DNA from: Archegozetes longisetosus
Lineage: Eukaryota > Arthropoda > Arachnida > Sarcoptiformes > Trhypochthoniidae
Assembly: GCA_018873245.2 (NCBI GenBank)
Contig: JAEMBT020000003.1
Coordinates: 736,447 to 800,446, forward strand
Direction of reading: 5' to 3'
DNA length: 64,000 nt
The notes under the pieces are model-generated. The model was not told the DNA's origin. It made no database searches and worked only from the letters and a program-made list of their open reading frames with translations. The translations under genes and the position numbers were made by a program. Positions 53,801-62,501 of this stretch are shown one piece after another. Position 1 is the stretch's first letter. Each line of letters opens with the position of its first letter.

Positions 53801-56800
53801 AAGTCTGTTTTGAGAGTCATTTATTCGAAATACTCTCTGCTAATCGCTTTATATTCTTATAAGAATTAATTGATTTTAGAGCAGTTCTTGAAACACAAAA
53901 ATTCTTTAAAGCTAATCAAATGCGATTAACTTTTAGGTATGATATTCGATGAATAAGTACTTATATTAAGAACAAAGTGTTATTTTCTGTCTACAGAATT
54001 TCAATAATAGTTTAATCAAAAGTTGCTTATTTTGAAAATATATCACATACTATCAAACAAGTCATTGAGTTCTAGATAATTACATTAATCCCCTATAAGT
54101 AGTGTTCAGTAATTAGCCTTTGGCTCAGTTACAAAATAAGCTAAAGTGAGTCAATTTTATCTCTGATTTAATGGCTTGCATGGATCTTAAGAACCAAGGC
54201 TATAACAGTTAGCCTAAAAGTTGATGTTTGTTTGAGGGCTATTTTATATTTGCATTTCAAATTCGAAGACTAGCATAGAATGACTCATTCTAGTTGTACA
54301 AAAAAGGCAAACGAGCACAGATTTTAAAATTGAAGTATGAAAGTTTTCAAGTTGAGGTACACTGTTTTTCCAGAATATAAATTTAGAATTTTTCACGAAT
54401 TATCCGTTATATCGTAAGAAATTTTTTATAAACTATGCATTGACTTCAATTTTTAAACTTTTTTTTAAATCAAAGGTGATTTATCAATACTGACACTTCC
54501 GCGCCATAATCACCACCACTGTTGCCATAATCCGCAACATAGACATCATCATAACATTCATCAATTCGGTCGATCACATGAAGAGCCAGCCATTGGAAGT
54601 GGAAATATATTCAATTTAAATAATGATAGTATTCGTACGTCAAATGTAAGGCACACCCAAAATAGTAATAATAATAATTGCGATCATATTAATGAGACGA
54701 GTGACGGTGTGGTTACACGTCAGAAACTTGTCAAGTCTTCGTCCATCGATACTATTGAGGTAATTGTTGAAGATTTTCGTTATCAAACTTATTCATTACC
54801 TCATATTCCTATAGTAAACGTTTATTCTCTATTGAAATTGTTTGAGAGCTATGCTTAAATCCAAGTCTATTTATACACGATCATGAGTTGTATGCTGTTA
54901 TCAAATGCTTTCGTTTCGATTTTCGAATAAAGAAGAGTCGTCAAATTCATTAAAAATTGATTTAAATGAATATTTAAGATGAAGTAAATTTGTCTTTATA
55001 TTCAATTTAATACCGAATTGCATTCTCTCCGGATGTAAAAAAGATTTAGTTAATAGTCATACTTATAGCCAATGAGTATTCACTTAATGACTATTTTACT
55101 TTCAAGTCTTAAGCTCAAGGTTTATAATAATGAGCTCTTAAATAGTCTAAAAGCTTTATTTAAGTTATATTTCCATAAAATTTTCCTATAAGTAATTTAA
55201 GCAATGCTTACCTTATCTATGAATTGAAAAAAAGAAATCAAAACTACTTTTCATGAATAGCTTTTATGATTTTATTGAAACATTCGAGAATACTATATGA
55301 GCGGAAAATTATAATCAAATAGTTCATTTCAATTTATTTATTTATTCACATATTGCGTGATTTTTCGGGAAATCGTAGTCTTGTTATATAGTCTTTTTTA
55401 GTCGTTTGGAGAAAACGCTACACATGATCTTCTTAAGTTAGAGTCGTTCGTATTAATAAAATTCATATGGTTTTTCAAATCGTTTACTTGAGCACAAAAT
55501 ACGGTCATTTAAGCCGTCAATATATTCGAAAAATTTAAACTATTTTCATGAATATTATTTACTTTTTTCATGTGATATTAATATACGGATATGTTTTGAT
55601 CAAAAACTTACGGACAAACAATTTGAGCAAAAGCCTTAAAGAACTGATGCAAAGACGTAATAAATCTTATTTTGGTTGCAACCAAAATAAATATTTATTC
55701 TTATGGTTTGATTCGATCTTCGGTCAACAAAAGTATTGATTAAAGACTGAATTGCGAACTTTTATCTTAATTACTATTGAATTAAATTGTTTAGAAGCAC
55801 TAATTAAAGAAATGCTACTTTGAAGAGAAAAATATTGTTGAGTGAAAAATTAAATTAAAAGACATTTCAAATTAAGGAAAACTAGAAATTGATGACAAGA
55901 GTAGTTGAAGCGAAAAGTTTAAAATCAAATTAAATTAGAAAACTAGTCCATAAAAACCTAGTTGTGGTGATTCGAAGCTTACGAATTCCCAAAACCTGAT
56001 AAGTAATTTTGGTTTGGTTGCGCTTTAATGTAAATTCTGGTAAAAGTGGTCTTTAGGGGATATGACATAAGATTTAAATGTTGGCAAAAGCTTTCGCATT
56101 CGCATAAAACATATAAATACGAACTTTTCTATAGAGAATTCTCTTGTTTTTTCTCATTCTATGCTTTTTTCTCAAATACTACACAGAAAAGCCAAATAGA
56201 TTTGAATCGTATTGTTCGCTTCAGTTTTTAATCTCAATAGTAATTAGTGATGGAATAGCTGTACATTCTTTTATAGAATTGCTTTATACACGTTTCATTA
56301 GAATTTTTTCGTTCTTTACAGAGTATTCTTTAAAGGAATCATTCACTATCTCATTATAAATAATGGTTTAGAGAGTTTTCTTAATCAGTTTCTAGGATTA
56401 GAAAATAGTTAATCAGGAAATGAATCAAAACTTTTCTTTTAATTTGTTTTTATTTGATTAGAAATGAAGTTAAGGAATGAATGAATAGTCTTTCCTTGAG
56501 AAAGAATATTTCAGAAATAAATTATTAGACTTTATGAATGTGTTTTGACTTAGACCCAAAATTGGTAGAAATCAAGTTTTCAACTTTTCCTTTTCAATTG
56601 AATTACAGAAATAGTGAGAGCTATTCATTTGGAAGAGAAGTGAAGACAAAAATTAGATTTTCTTTTAATTAACATAAAAGAAATCTTGCATAAAGAATTG
56701 ATAATCTGAACTCTGAAAATGTCATTTCTTATTATAATTATAATAATTTGTGTGCTGAGAGCTCAAGCAAAAGAAGGTTGAATTAAAAGGCATTCAGTCT

Positions 56801-59800
56801 TTAGGTATAAGTCTATAGAGACTTGATTGCAAAGTGAATGAATGAATTTTACTGCACTTTCACTGATTTAGCTTTGATTCAGAGTCACTCATTCTATCCC
56901 CGCCTCACTTTGCCATCTTTTCAAAGAAGGGTATAAGTTATACACTATGACAGATGGCACTTATGCCATTTTAACGAAACTTTTAACGAAGCTTTTCTCT
57001 GTTCACTGTAAATGAAAGGTAAAAAATGCGATCAATCAGTGAATTACATGCTTTTTCTATCCCTCTTCTCCCCGAAACTACTAGTACTAAACTTTTTCCT
57101 TAACTCTCTATCTTATAGTTGTGTTCAGTTATCTTGTAATTAAAGTGCGATTAGTCTCTCACAAACCACTTTTTGATAACAGTTTAATAGCCTTACACTG
57201 TTTTACTTTGCAATAGTATCACCATATTATAGATCTTTCAATTAGAGCTTAGTTTTCGTTTAGCAGAAAAAATTCAAAACTTATGTCAGATTTCTTCGAG
57301 CTAATTAACAGTTTTCAGTAAATCTTTCTCTAAGATATCTGTTTATATAGATCAAAATATCAAAGAAAATTTTTCGTTAGACCGAATATACATTGGGACC
57401 GGGTAGGAAACCTCGTTCTCAATCTCAGTCGACTCTCTCTATAATGAACACTTTTTCAAACATTATTTAGTTGGAAGACTATGCATTCTACATCCGATAT
57501 GGTAAACTCTCTTTATAATCAACCGATCTTCGGTTCACTAGACTGTTCATTATAACGAAAGGCGACTGTACAACTCTATTTCTCCAATCATTAGCCAGTG
57601 AGCAAGAATATTGTGCTCAATATTGTTATATATAAGGTTGGATTAGTCTCAAACCTGAATCCATATATATTTAACTACATGAAGAAATTTGAATTATTTC
57701 ATTACAGATTGCACGAAATCCAAAGGTTCTTCTTTAGTTATCTTTTCAAAAAAAAACTATTTGTAGATTCTGAAAATTCGTATTCGATTAGAAAATTTTG
57801 AACGATTTGTGACAAAATTGAACGAACAGAGTCTTTGAAAGTTAGAAACTGAACTCACGGAAGATTTCAATCAGAATGTTTTCCATAATTCACAAGTATT
57901 GGATTATCTCTAAATAGACAACAAAATTATATCTCAATGTAGTTCTTAGTCATTTAAATTACTCTTTAAAGATTTAGAAAGTTGAAAATCATAATCGATT
58001 AGAAAATAATACTAGTTTTGACCTTCACTGTTTTTGAAATAATCGTAAAACAATTTGAAACGATTGGATAGCAAATTTACTCAGTTTTAGAGATTTTATT
58101 TTTAAGTTTCGCCATTTATAAACTGTTGTTCAAGTGAACACTTCTATTGAATAACAGAAAATTAAATGTTTCTCTGAGCAAACATTTTATTTGCTGAACG
58201 AGCCAGTGTATTGAGTTCAATTTGAATGACAAAAAGTCTACTTTATTTCATAATGCAATCTCTAATTAATGTACACAAAGAAGTACCAACTGAAAATGAT
58301 CAGAGGAATATTAAAAATTGATTAAGCTTTTTGTCCTTGTTCAAATTTTCGAATGTAGTGAGAGAACTTCTGTAATAAATTTGATAATTAGTTCAGAGTT
58401 GGTGAGTAGAGAAATGGCGAAAACCGTTTTCGATACAAAAAAATGTTGTGCATTAGGATACAAAATACATGAAAACTTTATCTAATCTTGATTTTAATAT
58501 AGAAAAAGCTAGTTTTCTTAAATTCAGTTATTAAAACGATAAATCAAATTAATAAAACAACAGTTCAAAACTATAATTATTCAGATAGAGAGTCTCTCAG
58601 GTTTAGCTAACATTCCTATTATGATAGCATACATGACACTAATAAAGTTTGACATTAAAATAAAGTGTACTTTTAGTGATCATATCCTATTATATAACTT
58701 GAAAAAATAACAAATTAGCTCTAATATTTCATGGGAGACAAAAAAGTGTTTTTTGGTTTGATTTTTTTCATTCTCTTTGGAACGTTGCCTTAACATTAAA
58801 TGAATAATAGCTTTAGCTTAACTTTTCAGTTATGTTATACTTAACCTCTCACTTGACATCATCTCTAAGAATAGAGCAAAAAAATTATAACATAGTATTA
58901 GTGACTTGAATGAGAAAAATACAAATTGTTATTAATGTCTACCACAACGAAAAATGCTATTTATTATGTACTGGAGAGAAGAGTTTTGGTCTAATAATTA
59001 ATGCCAAATATACTTTGAGTGTACCAGCTAATTTTGGTTACCACAAGCTGTGTATTATCACTGTTTAAGCTTCTGATAGTTTTACGCAAATTTATGCAAA
59101 CTTTAGTTTTCCAGTGGCGTAGAGACTGACCCAAAGCATTCTTGCATTAAGAATTGCCATAGATAGAAGTGGAACAATCACTTTGAAGTTCAGGTTAATT
59201 TTGATTCAAAATTATTTGTATTCCAAAAATAATTAGCAATAAAAGAGAGATATTCGATAAATCACGTAATTATTCAGACTATGATCTCTTTAATGAAAAG
59301 CTACGTCACTATCTATTAAGTGATACAATATTGTAAAAATTCTTATGATTTCAATTCATAGAAATGATTTATTAACCAAAGAATATGTTATGAGCTAAAC
59401 ATGTTTTACTAATAGTAGACTCGACACAATAATAGTTTTTGATAAAAGAGGAAAATGTTAACAATAGGATCACCTTTTATTATGATAATAATAAGGAACA
59501 GATCTATTGATAGTGAGTGAAGATTAACAATAACTACAATGAATACAAACTATTGCAATAGAAAAATGTTTTCTTTAATCAGATCCCTATATGATTTTCC
59601 AGCAAATACTAAATAAATCAAACTTTGATATAGCGAAACCAATTCTGAGCTTAATTCAAGTTTCTTATAACGAGGTTTTAATACAACTTTTCAAAATAAA
59701 GAACATTCTATGTAGCTTCAATGTTATTTCTATTGAGAGTATAGAATATTCCCTTATGACTTTCAGAACGAAATTTTAGTTTTCAAGTTTTAGTTTGCTT

Positions 59801-62501
59801 CGAGCTTATTAATTAAAATTTATTTATTTTTAAGCCTTTAGTGAAATCCTATTGAGCTATGATAGCTGAAAAGTTATCCTCTAGTTCGGTTAACCTGTAT
59901 TTCACTCTACATGATAAATGACATAACGTTAGGCAATACTATCGGAATCTCCTTTCACTTTCTATTTACTCATTGATAGTAGAGGATCTAATGAGTAAAA
60001 CGAAAGACTAACAAAGTATAGTTTGATATATAAATAACACTTAATGTAATAAAATATAATAAATGAGTTGTTATTCGCATTCATTAGTGCTATACTCGAT
60101 CTTTCGCTTCTTTTCATCTTTCATTTGTTGAATCGCAAAATTAATAGTGACCTAAAACTCGAGCCATTGTTCACTTCTCAGACTAGATATAATAAATTCT
60201 GCTTTGCGGTAATATATCTCAAACATGAGTGTATTTAAGGCTTAACTCAAACTTAATACTAAACTTATGGTGTTTTAGCACAACATTCAACAAATTCTTT
60301 AACATAAAACTCTATCCTAAATCAACAGTCGATTTCTTAAAGCTATCAACAGTTCATAGCATAAAAAAATATTCTTCAATATTTATCAGATTATGTATAT
60401 CTACAAAAATGTCATCCATTTCAAAACAATTTCAGTAATCATTTAAAAGACAAGAACAAAACGTCAGGAAATGTTATTTTATTGTTTTCCTAAACTTAGA
60501 AGAACTTTTGCAAATTTATTAAATTCAGGCTATGAATATATACATATTATTTTCAATGTTTAAAAATAAAAAATTTCAGTAGAGTCATAAATAAAGTCAT
60601 TTTCTATTGGATCTCAAAGAATTTGATTGAAAAAGTTTGCAAAACTTCATAAGCATTTAATAGCTAATTAACAGAACATGTTGTTTATTTTCTCTTATAT
60701 ATCAAAAGGCCTTAATCAACGATCCAATCGAAGAAGTCCGTCGCCTACATCTTCGTCAACAGACACTCACACCTCCAGTACCAGCCCCGCGAAGAGTCCG
60801 ATTCCCAAACAATCCGATATCAAAACTATACGCCAATCAAGAAGTCTTTCAGAGAACACAATCATTGGATGATAGTAGCTGTCGATGCAATTGTTCGGAT
60901 TGGTTATTGAGATTCGACGATAAGAGTATAGAAACCAATAAATTAGCTGAAAACTGTACCGAAAAAATAGATTTATTAACTGGTAATGAGAGAGCATTGA
61001 AGACGAGCGAAGAGTTAGTTGATATCTTCGCTCCTATACTAGTGAAAGATGCGAATCAATCAAAAAGTGATGATTTATTAGATGTAAATAAAGAAAATTC
61101 ATCATTAGTTAGGATTGAGCCTGAAATCAGACCTAAAACTAATACCAATAATAATAGCAGTGATAGCAATACTGGTAATGATAATATTGATAATAATTTA
61201 TCATCAAATACTTGCGCCACTTCTCAGCCAATTCCGCCTATTATTGATTTATTAAAAGAGTTTGATATTTGTTTCAATAATGATACCATCGATGATGACA
61301 GCTCTACACTTACTGATAACTCATCGGTAAATAGGATTTATTTCTCTATCTCTTTCTCTCTTATCTATACATTTAGCCAATAATTTGTTTCCTTTCCATT
61401 TATTTTTCTATTCATTTTTTCTTTTGTGTGCGGAAAATAGTTTTTTCCACTTTCGTTCCCTTTTGACAACTAGTTATACTTTTCAAGAAACTTTTTTTGT
61501 TTTTATGATCGAGTACTGAAGGATCAGTTGAAAGTATCGTATTTTCGTATTGAAACACATAAAAAATTCTTATGTACAGTTAGGAAAAGATTATTCAATT
61601 CAGGGATATTTGATCAGAGATTTCTTGGATATTCCGGAAATAATGTGAATATAATAAGCATTTAATGTGAGATATTTTAGAATTCGACAAGGATGCGATT
61701 CTGATTTTTTTCCGAGACATATCAATACTTATCCATCAGTTTGTGAATACTTATGAATAAGTCAGAAATTTTTGATAGACATATATGACTCTAAACTGTA
61801 ATCAAATGCAAAATACATAACAAGCCGTTTAAAGCTTCAAACATTCTGAATAGTAGGAGAATATCATAGAATATATTGAAATTTTATCAGAATGCACTTC
61901 TTTATAAGATCTTATAAAATCTTAGCCAAAAATTTTTGTCGAGAACTTTTTATACAAATGATTTAAATAATGATTTATTGGGGCTTTATATCGAGAGGAA
62001 AAAACTTTTTATGCTTACAATAGCATTGAAATAGTGTAGAAAAAGAGTCCGTTATCTAGATTTATGTTCAGATAAACTCTTGAATAAAATCATTATTCAT
62101 TACAAGACAGAGATTCCTCATATATTTAGAAACATATAATTTATTGCGTTTTAAATAACAATACATCAAAACCTCAAAACTCTAACATTCTTTCTCATTC
62201 AATACTTATGTTATTCTTTGACTTTTCTCATAGCATTCCTCTTATTCTCCGGCAAAGAATTTGATAGCATTTCCGACTGATAATAGAATTACTATTTCTT
62301 CGATAACTTGTCCAACGAATAACAATACAGACATGTCAACAAGCAGTCTGAACCCTAAGATAAATGTCGAAAATCCTATCTATGAATACGATGCCATTAA
62401 ATTAGAACAAGAATCCATTGATAAGTCAGCATCGATTGGTGTTGCAGATCTCGATAATACTAATAACAGTTCGAGAGTGGAACTCAAAGATATTGATCTG
62501 A
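38644..62501 (+). CDS. Syk: Syk/ZAP-70-type tyrosine kinase, N-terminal seven exons (kinase domain beyond window)
   Basis: Non-receptor tyrosine kinase of the Syk/ZAP-70 family. The tandem SH2 domains bind doubly phosphorylated ITAM tyrosines on receptor tails. Exons: 38644-38855, 42942-43361, 47658-47793, 53388-53691, 54476-54759, 60709-61326, 62234-62501. All junctions are GT..AG and phases agree (2,2,0,1,0,0,1), giving 747 codons plus one base. N-SH2 about residues 28-112 with pocket arginines R36 (ISRETAE) and R56 (YLLRES). Inter-SH2 region 113-185. C-SH2 186-277 with R193 (LSRIEAE) and R213 (FLVRER), ending GLWCALGEACP like ZAP-70. There are no ankyrin repeats between the SH2 domains, so this is Syk rather than Shark. 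From 278 on, at least 470 residues are low complexity. The first codon is uncertain: ATG 38644 has A at -3 and G at +4, ATG 38722 starts right at the SH2 domain. Confidence 0.93.
38856..42941 (+). other. Syk intron 1
   Basis: It is 4,086 bases, GTATGC..TTATAG. It contains a hAT-like short element at 39781-39987 and an (AT)n run at 39997-40014. No other gene was recognised. Confidence 0.8.
39781..39987. mobile_element. short inverted-repeat element with CAGTGGCGTAGCC ends
   Basis: The left end is CAGTGGCGTAGCC and the right end, in reverse complement, is CAGTCGCGTAGAC (11 of 13 identical). The flanking CAA/TTG also pair. Length is 207 bases, non-coding, inside Syk intron 1. Termini of this kind (CAGTGGCG...) are common among hAT-like elements. 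No clear 8-base duplication was seen. Confidence 0.6.
42942..43361 (+). CDS. Syk: Syk exon 2: rest of N-SH2, inter-SH2 linker, start of C-SH2
   Basis: It opens with VLHYRI, the betaD strand (compare VLHYRI in vertebrate Syk), and closes the N-SH2 at SVEGLACKPSLP. The inter-SH2 part reads WGLTKQEVREKMIAKALDWG and is predicted helical like that of ZAP-70. The C-SH2 then starts at WFHWRLSRIEAERRI. The donor is TT|GTAAGT, two bases into a codon. Confidence 0.96.
43362..47657 (+). other. Syk intron 2
   Basis: It is 4,296 bases, GTAAGT..TTGCAG. AT-rich, with chance open frames on both strands and an (AT)n run near 44214. No gene or element was recognised. Confidence 0.8.
47658..47793 (+). CDS. Syk: Syk exon 3: core of C-terminal SH2
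   Basis: The first base completes Leu of FLVRER. Then come YAICLSHESRVKHYRI and FAIQDGPSFESIMA, the phosphotyrosine-pocket strand, betaD and betaF regions. The frame ends on a full codon at GCT|GTAAGT. At 136 bases it is too short to appear as a long open frame. Confidence 0.95.
47806..47818 (+). repeat. transposon-end-like motif CTGTGGCGTAGCC next to a splice donor
   Basis: It differs by one base from the CAGTGGCGTAGCC end at 39781. It starts 12 bases after the last base of Syk exon 3. No partner end was found in the intron. Confidence 0.45.
49518..49541. repeat. (CT)n microsatellite
   Basis: About 11 CT units inside Syk intron 3. Confidence 0.9.
52395..52412 (-). repeat. solitary pogo-like end
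   Basis: TTATAACGAGATTTAACT resembles the right ends of the pogo-like elements at 25709 and 31562. No left partner was found within 400 bases. Confidence 0.35.
53388..53691 (+). CDS. Syk: Syk exon 4: end of C-SH2 and start of the long linker
   Basis: It starts in phase 0 with LISHYTIFANGLWCALGEACP, the last helix and strand of the C-SH2 (compare the DGLIYCLKEACP ending of ZAP-70). It continues with a basic, Arg/Asn/Gln-rich segment (RSYSIERQRN, INHKWSRIKRQ) and ends with one base of a Gly codon before GGTAAAC. Confidence 0.93.
53692..54475 (+). other. Syk intron 4
   Basis: It is 784 bases, GTAAAC..TCAAAG. No other feature was seen. Confidence 0.8.
54476..54759 (+). CDS. Syk: Syk exon 5: His- and Asn-rich linker
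   Basis: GT completes the Gly codon of the previous exon. The exon encodes a cluster of 11 histidines within residues 368-392, then Asn-rich sequence and VVTRQKLVKSSSIDTIE. The frame is open for 95 codons and closes exactly on a codon at GAG|GTAATT. Its assignment rests on phase continuity and composition rather than on a known domain. Confidence 0.85.
57426..57568. mobile_element. pogo/Tigger-like MITE
   Basis: The left end CAGTCGACTCTCTCTATAATGAAC and the right end, in reverse complement CAGTCGCCTTTCGTTATAATGAAC, match at 20 of 24 positions. Length is 143 bases, non-coding. TA follows the right end. Related to the elements at 25511, 29491 and 31386 by the CAGT...nTATAAnGAAc layout. Confidence 0.75.
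59112..59311. mobile_element. short inverted-repeat element with CAGTGGCGTAG ends
   Basis: The left end CAGTGGCGTAGA and the right end, in reverse complement TAGTGACGTAGC, match at 9 of 12 positions. Length is 200 bases, non-coding, in Syk intron 5. Similar in size and ends to the element at 39781. Confidence 0.5.
59664..59682 (-). repeat. solitary pogo-like end
   Basis: CTTATAACGAGGTTTTAAT resembles the right end at 31543-31562. No left partner was found. Confidence 0.35.
60709..61326 (+). CDS. Syk: Syk exon 6: linker with SH3-type motif
   Basis: It enters in phase 0 after AAAAG with ALINDPIEEVRRLHLRQQ and runs 206 codons, ending in phase 0 at TCG|GTAAAT. It includes PPVPAPRR (residues 474-481, a PxPxPR SH3 ligand pattern), SKLYANQEV (Y493) and QRTQSLDD (S504 in an RxxS context). 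A CRCNC cluster follows, then a long Ser/Asn/Asp-rich acidic stretch. Its symmetric phase means it could be skipped without breaking the frame. A different frame of the same exon contains a spurious ATG-started Ser/Pro-rich frame (60678-60872). Confidence 0.87.
61327..62233 (+). other. Syk intron 6
   Basis: It is 907 bases, GTAAAT..CATAG. Nothing else was recognised. Confidence 0.8.
62234..62501 (+). CDS. Syk: Syk exon 7: linker with NPxY motif
   Basis: It enters in phase 0 with HSSYSPAKNL and ends one base into a codon at CTGA|GTAAGT. It encodes Thr/Asn/Ser-rich sequence and ENPIYEYDAIKLEQ (residues 704-717), an NPxY motif with a second tyrosine two residues on. Then comes an acidic stretch ending VELKDIDL. 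The following exon, which should lead to the kinase domain, was not found before base 64000. Confidence 0.87.

Larger units (their letters stand above)
54760..60708 (+). other. Syk intron 5
   Basis: It is 5,949 bases, GTAATT..AAAAG, the longest intron seen complete. It holds short elements at 57426-57568 and 59112-59311 and a solitary end at 59664. No gene was recognised. Confidence 0.75.

Noticed and set aside
60678..60872. Ser/Pro/Thr-rich 64-codon open frame and the minus-strand frame at 60767-60997
   Set aside because: These are alternative frames of Syk exon 6. The phase-0 frame is the one that joins exons 5 and 7.
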